From Linepithema humile (taxonomy: Eukaryota; Arthropoda; Insecta; Hymenoptera; Formicidae), in assembly GCF_040581485.1 (NCBI RefSeq), contig NC_090132.1, positions 23,032,911 through 23,096,910 of the forward strand: a DNA stretch of 64,000 bases, written 5' to 3'. Each line of letters opens with the position of its first letter. The first letter of the stretch is position 1. The position numbers and the translations under genes were made by a program. Shown in pieces: positions 36,687 through 46,734 of the stretch. The notes under the pieces are model-generated. The model was given only the letters and a program-made list of their open reading frames with translations. It ran no database searches and was not told where the DNA came from.

Positions 36687-37431
36687 CCAGTTGAGTGGTA
36701 GACTTTTCCGAAAGATTTGTGTCAAAAGTTAGAATATCGGAAAACGGTGAAACATGGGTTCAAAGTTTTCGAAAAAGCAACTTTTCGGAATGGGTGTGGA
36801 TTCCCCCCCCTACCCCCTGGGGGCGGGGAGCAGAATAGGGGTCTAAAATGTTAAATGGCACTATGGATCGAGTAGGGATTATTTGAAAGGGCGTTTCAAG
36901 ACAAGAACAATGATTTTTGAAAATGTTTACTACGACTTTCCAGTTAAAAGTGGAGATGGATCAAAAAAGGGGGGAAGACTTCCGAAAAGCTATCACCTCC
37001 GATTTGGCTTATATTCAGCCTAAATACTTATTTTATCTAAATACTTATTTTATCTAGTAAATAATATTTCCAAATGGATTTTTGGCGCAAATGCCCCCTC
37101 CGCCCCCTAGCCCCCCTCAAAGGTTAAAAAATAAAACTGTTTTTGTTAATTGTTTCAGAAAATATTCATTGTACGAAAAAAGTTGTCAAACAAAAAATGA
37201 AGCTCATAAAAAGCTCTACAAATAAATATTTCACCTAACTCTAATATTTTAGTCGTTTTAACAATTAACAGTCGCCATATTGGATCCGCCATTTTAAATT
37301 TTACAATTTTGACAATAGATTCGAGTTCAGCAGTCCAAAAAACCTTAGGATATCAACTTTTATGTAAATCTGTTGAAAATTAGTGAAGTTATTTAGAAAT
37401 GTACATATATGATACATTACCACTCAACTGG
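36687..37431. mobile_element. 745-bp piggyBac-like MITE, TSD TTAA
   Basis: Terminal inverted repeats CCAGTTGAGTGGTA are perfect over 14 bp and flanked on both sides by TTAA (36683-36686 and 37432-37435), the piggyBac target. The interior holds G-runs and C-runs (CCCCCCCCTACCCCCTGGGG near 36807; CCCCCTCCGCCCCCTAGCCC near 37090) and no open frame of note. Non-autonomous. Confidence 0.8.
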
Positions 37432-37435
37432 TTAA

Positions 37436-39202
37436 TTCAATATAACAATTATATGTATTACAAAATTATATATTTTAATGTGTGTAAAAGATAAAGAAAC
37501 ATTAAATAAAAATAAAAATTATACCTGCAAAATCACACCTAAAAAATAAAAACTTAATTAAAATCTGAAAAATTAAAATATTAAGTTAAAATCTGAAAAT
37601 AATTATAGATAAAAAATTAAAATTTTTATGACGCTACATCAAACAGCATGTTAAAAAACTTTCTTAAAAGCATTAACCAGATATACATATACATATCAAA
37701 TATATAAATATAAAAGATAAAGAAACATTAAATAAAAGTCTGAAAAATCATACCTGACAAATTACACCTAAAAAATAAAAGCGTTTAATAAAAATCTAAA
37801 AAATATTTATTTTGTTTTAGGAAACTATTCTTCATTTTTCATTGTCATAATATATCATTGTTTGATAACCTAAAACAAATAAATGTGAATATTGTCGAAT
37901 TGGAAATTTTATTTTGTACATTTATATTCATATTGTACATTTATTGAAGATTCCATTTGCATCGTTTTACATATAAGAGATCGACTACAACGGTAATCGC
38001 AATTATGTAAGAAATTGAAAAAAACATTCATATCTCTTAAGTGATAAGTAGATAATCGCAAAAGAATACAAATAAAATTTCCAAATAAACGAAACATTTT
38101 TTTATCGAAAAATGAATAGAGGAAAATATATGTAACAATATATAACAAAATAATTTAAAATAGAATTAACAATAATTTGTTTTATATTACCTTTTTATAT
38201 ATTTTCTTATATATATTGCCCTCTTAATTTTTCACCGAAATAATACACAAAATAACATAAAACAGAAATAATATTAAATAAAAGGAAGATGTACCCTCAT
38301 CATTCCTTTGAACTCGATATATCAATTATAAAAATTAATATAATAGTTTATTTGCTATCAAGATGTCAATAAAGACGTTTAAACGTTTAAAAGATTTATG
38401 GAAAATTTAAAAAATTTTATTTGAAAAGAGCAAAGTATCTTATAAAACTGTAGAAAACTTTCCTATCGTGAAAGTTATTTTCTATATATTTAAACATCTA
38501 AACGCCTTACTTTCAATATAATGCTTTATTTGCGCAAGAAACATCTTTCGTTTTTCGAAAGAGAATCTTGCTGTTTGCCCACCCGAAGTTTTATCATTAT
38601 TTTTGTCATCAATAAACTACAAACTCACTGTCAAAGCAGAAGTTTCAATATTTATCGATGCACAGAAATAAAAAAAATACAAAATTTATACAAAATTGTT
38701 TAATCCTGCCTAACAAAAAATCCTACCTAATAAAACAATTCTATCTAATAGAAAATCCTACCTAATAAAAGGATGTAGATATCTGAAAACTCGTGTAAAT
38801 CAAATAAACCGAGAAACGCGGATAGAGGTAATGATTTAACGATTAACGATTTAATTTATAAGTATCGATTTAATATCACGTTATACGCATTTTCGTGTAC
38901 GCAAATGACATCTCTCACTTGAGAGAATTCCGAGGATAACGACCTCGGCGTTTTTCGAGTGATGCTTAGCGCAGAGCTCAGCTCAGTTACCGCTATTTGC
39001 ATCGAAAATCCGAGAGCGATTGTCTCGATGTTTCTCGCAGGACTCTAGCGCAGAGCTCAGCTCAGTTTTCGCTAGTTGCGTCCGAAATTTGTATTGATAG
39101 TCGACCATTGTTCAATGTTCGATCATATCAATGTTTCGAGATCCGTGCTCGACCATCATCAATGGGACCACGAATTTCGAAAGTCCATGCTCAACCATGG
39201 GA
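37436..39202. other. AT-rich intergenic DNA with a short CpG-containing stretch
   Basis: No gene recognised. Bases 38700-38775 hold a tandem CCTACCTAATAAAA-type repeat. Bases 38920-39190 are less AT-rich, with a 24-base motif GCGCAGAGCTCAGCTCAGTT repeated at 38970 and 39050 and a CCGAGG...CCTCGG hairpin near 38931-38949. It could be a promoter or an old repeat. Confidence 0.35.
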
Positions 39203-39206
39203 TCAA

Positions 39207-39420
39207 CACTGGAACTACCGACGATTAACATATACCAACTTCTATTTCTTTTTTCTTTTTTTATAAAAAGTGATAAAGAGAAAAAGTACATTAATTAATT
39301 AAATTATTTAACACAATGCAACAAGTCACAGAAAAAAATCTCAACAAATACATTATAAATTTAAATAATTATTCTAAAAAGAATAAACCTGTCATTTTGA
39401 CCGCTTTGGTAGTTTTAGTG
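39207..39420. mobile_element. Degenerate piggyBac-like MITE, 214 bp
   Basis: Left end CACTGGAACTACCGACG and right end, reversed, CACTAAAACTACCAAAGCGG share CACTRRAACTACC. Flanks are TCAA (39203-39206) and TTAA (39421-39424), a target duplication with one change. No coding capacity. Confidence 0.5.
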
Positions 39421-39424
39421 TTAA

Positions 39425-41133
39425 GCCATAGGACCACGGATGCATGGGTAGGCTAGGAAAGATTGCGAAGAAATTGACGTATAGCAAGAATAAATATATA
39501 TTTCAAAATTGTAAATAAATTGTTAATAAAACATGCACTCCTTTTTTATTAAATAAATTATTTCAAATATATCATAATTCATTAATATATTTACGTTTGT
39601 GTAAAAGAATTTTCTTTTTCATTTTTAATTTACATTTGTGATACATTTGTGGTACATATGTATTTAAAAATTTTCTTACTTTTGCTTTTCAACGCCAATT
39701 TATAATATTTAATCCTGGAAAGATATAAAAAAATAAACCACTTACCGTAGGGAAGGAAGAAATAAAAGTACACATTTACACACAGAAAAGGAATTTTGCT
39801 ATCGCAATAAAATAATCGTTGCTAGTGCATGTTAAATATGTTAGCGATAAAATTTCACTATTGTAACTACTTTTACAGATTATTCAATATGCAACAAATC
39901 TGGTTTGTTCAAAAAATCGACAAATTTTGAGATGAGAAAACAAGTTAAAATTCGCTGTTACAACAAAATAATTAATTTTTAATAAATTTATTTTACTATT
40001 GCAATGAATTGTCGCCATTAATACAAACTTTGATAATAAGATAAAAATAAATTTCTTATTATATATTAGCAATATAATTTGCAGATTTAAAAACTAATTT
40101 CGGTAAATAAAATTATTATCTATAACAAATCTCTTTGCTGTTCAAATAATAATCAACTGTAAGAAATTTTGCTACGATAGCTTATATAAAATTTACTGCG
40201 GCAGCAAATACTTTTTTTCTATGTATTAACAAGTTTTATCTTTTATTTTATGTATAATCTTTTTTTTTAAATATTTTTTTTCTTCTATTTTTTCTTATAT
40301 AAAAAAAATATAAATAAATATATAAACATATATAAATATATAAACATAAGTACATTATTTAGAATAAAAATATATTAGGTTATTTAAAAAATTTGTAATA
40401 ATTTTTATAATAAAATTGAAAACTATTTTTATATGTTTAGAGTCATCTTTGTTCAGTAATATATGCACCATTGTTTTCGACAACTTTTGGCCATCTTTAA
40501 CAACTTGTGCATACATTATTAAATAAAGATATATAAACATATAAAAATTGTTTTCAATTCTGTCATCAAAAAATTCTACAAACTCTCTGAATAATTCAAT
40601 ATATTTTGTTCTGATCTGTCAATCATGAAATACATTTAGGAAATATTCCAGGATTAAATATTCATCAACGCATCTAAGTCCTAGCCTATCCATTTTAAGA
40701 TAATAAATCGAAGAAATAGTGTACCTTTTATAATTTTATTCAAAGTATTCTGGTGTATGATTATATTTTTAATATTATATGATTAATATTTAATATATAT
40801 GGATTCAAAGGGCTATTAGACTGATGAAAGTTGCTTCAACTTCGGGCTCAATCAAAATCAAAATTAGAAACACTTTGCTTTTTTTTAATGTATTAGTAAC
40901 ACATAATTAAATTTAATATAAATTAAAACTAAAAAAATAAGTACTTCGTTCTTTTAAAAACAAATGCACGTACAACTCAAAATACTTTTAAAAAATACAA
41001 GAGAATAAAACTTTGATATAACTACTATAAGGCAATAAAAATTATACGACCTGCAAAGTGTCTCGCGTTTATATATTTTTACACCATTATTTGATCCATT
41101 ATCTTAATAATAAAAGACAAATTAAACTAACTC
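39425..41133. other. AT-rich intergenic DNA with a mariner relic
   Basis: No host gene recognised. The only coding-like signal is the mariner C-terminal relic at 40375-40540. Homopolymer and TA-rich tracts are frequent around 40200-40340. Confidence 0.35.
40375..40540 (-). pseudogene. Mariner transposase C-terminus with 3' terminal repeat (relic)
   Basis: On the minus strand near 40500-40440 the sequence encodes RWPKVVENNGAYITEQR followed by a stop, matching the characteristic end of mariner transposases (RWxKVVxxxGxYF). About 60 bases on, TTAGGTTATTT (plus strand, 40376) looks like a mariner terminal repeat. The rest of the gene is absent or unrecognisable. Confidence 0.5.
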
Positions 41134-41135
41134 AC

Positions 41136-41186
41136 CGATCGATGCGCAGCAGCGGAGTTGTCGTTCTGTTGATCTGCATAGTTGAT
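41136..41186 (-). other. Short exon-like block, diverged relative of the 752-bp units
   Basis: Bounded by TTTTACAG (acceptor, 41189-41187) and GTGAGT (donor from 41135). The 51 bp begin ATCAACT, as do all exon-like blocks to the right, and are open in one frame (17 codons). The intron-like sequence on its right resembles that of the 752-bp units. Confidence 0.35.
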
Positions 41187-41464
41187 CTGTAAAACACGAA
41201 ATAAATCAAAATTATAGCAGCGTTCACAATATGAAATATTTGTGAAATCATAAAAAATATTGAGTACATCGAACTTTTAATTCGTTTTCTAAGCAAATAT
41301 GTAATAAAAGAATTATTAAAAAAGTTTAATTATTTAAATAAAAAGTAAAAAAATATGCGAATAAATTCTAATAATGATAAATATTAACTAATGTGAATTT
41401 TTTGTCTTTCAAATATTTTAATGTGTGTACAATATTTTCAACAAATAAATGAATTATTGCTTAC

Positions 41465-42140
41465 CGTAAAGTTGCTCCGCCGGCGCCCGATGCTCCTCCT
41501 GAGCCTCCTCCTCCTCTCAGTGGTCCTTCGAAGCACTCACATTGAATCTCACGCGTTCGCGGCGCATGCATTGCTCGCATGCGTACCTGAATACGAAAAT
41601 CGCGCGATACTTAAAACGGCACTCCCGACATCACAGGCGAATCGAACCGAATTGTCCAAGCTGTGACGTTACGCGCGAATTCCGTCCGCGTTTCAGACGA
41701 CCACATTTACCAATTGGGGCACGATTCTCTCAAAACAGAAGGCAAAGATAAGCTTGAAGAAGATGAGGTGATTAGTCATCCAATCAACCGACTAGATACA
41801 AGACATCTGAAAAGCAATCGGTAGCGTTTGACTAACTCCGGTAGCCGTCCTCGACTACCTTTGACAGTCCGGCTATCTGTACAACTAGCGCGCTGCACGT
41901 AGAACCGAAGATTGCCCTGCCGTAGTGGAGATTTTATGATTGAAACCGACCTTTCCCTCCCCCGAGCCAAGCCTAAAGTCAAAAAAAATCGTGTCCCAAT
42001 ATTTGTCATACAGCAAAAATGCGTTCATCTATAGATTCGCTATAACTCTCGGCATTAACGGCACTCCCGACGCGCATTTTGTTATACTATACGACGGAAC
42101 GAATATATTTTGTAGCACCGATTACGCGCACAAAGTTGAT
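41465..42140 (-). other. Exon-like block, diverged relative of the 752-bp units
   Basis: 676 bp bounded by TTTTACAG (42143-42141) and GTAAGC (from 41464), beginning ATCAACT. It is GC-rich between AT-rich flanks. No frame is open throughout. The flank from 42144 aligns by eye with the unit intron (CAGATTA...TTTATAAATA...ATTAAACTT). An old copy of the array unit. Confidence 0.4.
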
Positions 42141-42506
42141 CTGTAAAATAAAAAAATAAATGCAGATTAGTGTTTGAAATAATTAATATTTATAAAATAA
42201 TTACTGCGCACATTAAACTTTATATTCGTTTATTTATGCACACGTCTAAACAAAGAATTAAATTTTTAAATTTAAATTTAACTCAAATTTACTTGAAATA
42301 AATTAAGGAATATAATTGTATTATTCACTTATGCTTCTGAAGCTTTGTTATATCATATTGTGATCATTCTGTGTGTAATACGGATACATAGTTCTATCTT
42401 TTATTTTAATCAAAATAGCTCTTTGATTGAAACAATACTGGTGTTTTAAATCAGTCCCTGCACTATTATTTTTAAAAAATAACGTTTTTAACGATAAATT
42501 ACTTAC

Positions 42507-42560
42507 CACAATGTTGTTTTGCCGTCGCCTGATGCCTCCTAGGCCCCCTAGACGGGCCGC
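42507..42560 (-). other. Donor-side stub of a third exon-like block, cut by the R1-clade element
   Basis: GTAAGT at 42506 follows GGCAAAACAACATTGTG, resembling the donor side of the block at 41465 (GGAGCAACTTTACG before GTAAGC). The acceptor half is missing because the retrotransposon starts nearby. Confidence 0.35.
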
Positions 42561-42645
42561 ATCCAGGTCGGTTGGGCCAAAGTAAGGGCCTTAATCCTCG
42601 AGGAGAGGCCCTTACAATGTTTTAGGAGCTGCAGAAAAAATAAAG

Positions 42646-43511
42646 GTGGGGGAGGCGGGAACCCCGGACGCGGCCTTGGCCCCCGCGTCAGCTCCCGCAG
42701 GAACGGTAATGGTGGTGGTGGGTGTTCCGAACGCGGCATTGGCCCCCGCGTCCGCCCCCACAGAAAACAACAAGGAGGTGGGCACATCGAGCGTGGCATT
42801 GGCCCCCGCGCCCGCCCAAAAATCAATCGCGGAGGCGACCTCAGAGGAGGATGAGACCCCCTGGATTAAGCCGAAGGAGGAGAGGCCCAAGGGGGACTTT
42901 GAACGGCGTGGTGTTGGCAAACACAAGCCAACACCGACCGCTAAGGAGTCAGAGGTGATCAGCAACTGGAAGATTCCGACTAGGGCCGTGCCACCCTTAA
43001 GGATCCTCCAGGCGAATGTGAACCACTCCGCCGTGGCACAGGATTTGTTCCTACAAACCATGGCGGAGGGTGGATTTGAATTGGGGGTGGCCACGGAGCT
43101 CTACTGGAGGACCACCCCCATTGGTTTACGGATCCCACGGGTGAGGGGGTCGCCATCTACTGGCGGCCCACCGCGAACTTCTTCCCAAGCTCCAAGTTTG
43201 GGGCCGGGCTGGGCTACGTAACGGTGGAGTGGGAGGATTATTTTATCCTCGGGTGTTACGTCTTACCGAGGTGGAAGCTCCCCTCCTTTAAAACCTTCCT
43301 GTCAGGGCTTGGGGACTGCATTCGTAGATGCCTCTCCCGACCCACCATTGTTGCGGGGGATTTCAACACCTGGTCGATGTTATGGAATTCTTCGCGAACC
43401 GACAGGAGGGGGGGAGATAGGGCGGCGGCACTCGGCCTGTGTCTGTTAAACACAGGCTCGAGGAGCACCTGCGTGCGTACCCGGGGGGAGTCCATCGTGG
43501 ATCTCACGTAG
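42646..43511 (+). pseudogene. R1-clade ORF2 N-terminus: APE endonuclease (frameshifted)
   Basis: The leader has three copies of an ALAPASAP-type module (residues about 8-62). The endonuclease starts LRILQANVNHSAVAQDLF, as in R1-clade ORF2, and continues after a frameshift near 43200 with EWEDYFILGCYVLPRW, then the catalytic block AGDFNTWSMLWNSSRTDRRG (Asp, Asn). The frame ends at 43511. Later endonuclease motifs (SDHRYI) appear in another frame near 43580. Confidence 0.7.
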
Positions 43512-44203
43512 ACTTCTCCGTCGGCCGCACGCGGGGTTACGGGTTGGAGGGTGGAAGAAGACCTGGACTCGGGTTCCGATCATCGATATATCGTGATCGA
43601 GGCCTCGACCACCTCAACCGTAACGCTCGGCCGTCGCCGGCGTAGCACCCCGAAAAGGGGCTGGGTCCTTCGGAAGATGGAGGAGGACGTCCTGATGGCG
43701 GTTGTTTTGGCGGAATCCTAGCCGATGCCATCCGGTCAGGCCGTATACTTGGATCAGGAAGCCATGAGGGTCGTGGGCATGGTTGAAAACGCGTGTGACG
43801 CGTCCATGCCACGATCTAAATGGTCCCCCAGTAGGACGATGCACTGGTGGACCGGGGAGATCGCCGAGCTTAGGCGTCTTTCCTCGGCCGCCAGGCGCAG
43901 ATTCCTGCGAACACGCAGAAGAGGGGATCACGCCGAAACGACTATAGCTTTGGAGAGGTTTCGTGCGGCGCAAAACGCCCTCCGAGCCGCCATCGAAACA
44001 GCGAAGGCCAGGGTGTGAAAGGAGCTTATTTCCACCCTGGACCGGGAATCCGTGGGGACGTCTCTTCAAGATAGTTCTCAAGAAGTTGAAACCAAGGGCG
44101 CCCCCGACTGCAAAGAAACTTAAACCGGAATTTTTCGGGAATATTGTGGACACACTGTTCCTAGTAGGGGGAACTATCATCCCTCCCCCCCACGGTTGGG
44201 GAG

Positions 44204-44986
44204 GTGTGGCCCGAGGAGCCGGCAGTCTCGGCAGAGGAAATGTCCGCAGTGCGGGCCAGGCTTGGCGGTGCGGCCAAGGCGTCTAGACCCGACGGAACTC
44301 CCGGCAGGTCATGGGCCCTGGCGACGAGGGTGCTGGGCGATCGGATGGGGCGGCTGTTCACCGCCTGCCTCAGATCCGGTGCCTTCTCCTCGCGGTGGAG
44401 GAGAGCCAATCTGGTTCTCCTCCAAAAAGATGGCAAGCCGCCGGAGCAACCCTCCGCATACCGGCCTATATGCTTGCTGGATGAGGCGGGTAAGCTCTAT
44501 GAGCGAGTAATCGTAGGACGCCTCGTTCAGCACCTGTCTCGGGATGGTCCCACTTCAAGTGATAAACAATACGGCTTCCGGGAGGGACGGTCGACTTTGG
44601 ATGCAATACGCCACGTCTGTTTTTTCTCGGAGGCCGTAGTGGAGAAGGGGGGGGGAGGTGGCACTAGCGGTATTGTTGGATATTGTGAACGCCTTCAACT
44701 CCCTCCCCTGGGACTGTCTGGGGCAGCATTTGAACATCTTCAGCTGCTCCCGTATCTCCGGGCAGTCCTGTGGGACTACCTCCGGGGCAGAACGTTCGCA
44801 TACAAGGACGGAACAGGCGCGGTGTGCGAGAGGAGGATGTACCGCGGGGTTCCACAGGGGTCTGTTTTGGGCCTGATGCTGTGGAATTTCGGGTACGATG
44901 TAGTGCTTCGAGCGGTCCTTCCCCCTGGCTTTGACGTCGTCTGTTACGCCGACGACACACTTGTCATGGCTCGGGGGGAGGATTGA
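44204..44986 (+). pseudogene. R1-clade reverse transcriptase domain (frameshifted)
   Basis: Motifs in order: SRPDGTPGR, RANLVLLQKDGKP, YRPICLLDEAGKLYERV, QYGFREGRSTLDAI, then a shift to another frame for LAVLLDIVNAFNSLPW and back for GVPQGSVLGLMLWNFGYD and the active site YADDTLVMA. The shift lies in a run of Gs at 44648-44656, a typical slippage site. The family is R1 clade by overall motif layout. Confidence 0.8.
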
Positions 44987-45016
44987 AAAGAGGCCGCGGC
45001 TGTAGCAACCGCAGCC

Positions 45017-46187
45017 GTGGCCAGCGTAGTGCGCGTAATACGGGGCCTAGGATTAGAAGTGGCTCCTCAAAAGACAAAAACCCTGTTCTTCTACAAGAAA
45101 AAAGAAGCCCTGTTCTTCTACAAGAAGACAGGAGGAAGACCACCTCCGACATACATTAACGTCGGAGGGTCCCGAATCCCTGTGGGGTTCCAGATAAAAT
45201 ATCTGGGCTTTACCCTGGATGGACTCTAAGAGTTCATACAGCATTTCGATGCTCTAGCTCCCAGAGTGGACCTCCCAGGATGGCGAAAGCGTTGTGTCGC
45301 CTCCTGCCCAATCTCGACGATCCAGGTGCCAAAGTCCGGCACCTTTACACGAACACCGTCCGATTGGTATTTCTTTACGGGGCACCGATTTGGGCAAACG
45401 ACTGATGGCCAATAAACGCGCCAGCGCCTTGGTGCGTAAGGCCGATCGGCGCATGGCCATCAGGGTCGCCCGTTGTTATCGGACGGTGTCGTACGTGGCG
45501 TCCACGACCCTGGCAAAGGTGCTCCCGTTCGACCTAGTCGCTAGTTCGCGCGCCGAAGCTTATCGGTGCGCGATTGAGGTCGGACGGAGTGGCATTTCCC
45601 CGGAAATCATTCCCAAGAAAATGGAAAGGGAAAAGGCGAGGGCCCGGAGGTGGGCGCTCAGAGAGTGGAAACACCGACTGGGCGAACACAATACTCCGGG
45701 TCTTCCGGAACTGAAGACCGTCGAGACTATCCAGCCCTGCCTACAGAAGTGGGTAGGCAGGAGGGGAGGCGGAATTTCGTTCTGCCTGGCGCAGGTTTTC
45801 ACCGGGTATGATTGCTTTGGTGACTACCTGTGCCGAATAGGTAAGCAGCGCACTACGCGGTGCTACCATTGCGCGGCCAACCGGGACTCGGCGCAGCACA
45901 CGCTGGAGGAGTGCCCAGCGTGGACCGTAGAGCGTCGGGCCCTGGTCGAAATGGTGGGCGGAGACCTCTCTCTTCCTTCCCTGGTTAGAGGGATGTTGGA
46001 GAGAGAGGAGAGTTGGGTGGCAGTCTCCTCCTTCTGTGAGACGGTAATGTCTCGGAAGGAGAAGGTTGAGCGGGAGAGAAGGGGGGAGGGAGGCACGACC
46101 TCCTCTCAGAGAAGGAGGAGGAGGGGCCAAGGAGGTGGCCGGATAAGGCCATGCCCTCCGCGCCTAGGCGTGAATAACGCGCCGTGA
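45017..46187 (+). pseudogene. R1-clade C-terminal region with CCHC zinc finger
   Basis: Two frames: 45017-45229 (thumb region, EVAPQKTKTLFF) and 45294-46187. The latter ends with the zinc finger CYHCAANRDSAQHTLEEC (C-x2-C-x8-H-x4-C) found at the C-terminus of R1-clade proteins, and then a basic tail. A 19-bp segment is repeated at 45081 and 45108, an in-frame 27-bp duplication. Confidence 0.7.
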
Positions 46188-46734
46188 TAATGCTGGGTGG
46201 GAGATGGGAGAGCCTAGCGACCTCTCTCTTTTTCACCCCGGTGGGCTCCGAAGGGTGGTCCGCTGAGACCTCTCTTCGGGGCAAGAGGTACACGGTTCCC
46301 TCCGCTGGAGGAACCGTGAGGAACCCAACAACTCCTGTAAGGACTATTCCCAATCGCTGGTAAAAGACGGGGACTTTGATTCCAAACCCCCGGATGCCTG
46401 GACCCGTTAGGCGTGTTATTCACGACACCAGGATAGGGGAGTAAACCTCGATAAAAAATCCGGGATCTTGCCAGTCTTGTTAGCACGCCGGTGTTTCGAC
46501 ATGACGGCTGGCCGTGCACGAGGGGGGGGGGGAATAGGTGGCGACTTACACCGTAACCCCAAGTATGGGGCCGAAGGCCGGTGCTTTACACGAGCCGCGA
46601 GGGTTAGTCTTGATCGACAACCGTCTTAGTGGAAAGAGAACCACGATAAAAACACCCAGAAAAGACAACTCCGTGAAGTTGACAACTCACGGAGACTCAG
46701 TGCTCAAATTACATGTTATGTAAGACAATTTTTC

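Larger units (their letters stand above)
42545..46720 (+). mobile_element. R1-clade non-LTR retrotransposon, inactive
   Basis: A GC-rich 4.2-kb block in AT-rich surroundings. It carries, in order, a proline/alanine-rich leader, an APE-type endonuclease, a reverse transcriptase with the YADD active site, and a C-terminal CCHC zinc finger, all on the plus strand but in several frames. Frameshifts and stops show it is dead. The end points are set by the composition change and by where the flanking array resumes (from about 46721); I could not define a target duplication. It removed part of an array unit at its insertion point. Confidence 0.8.
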
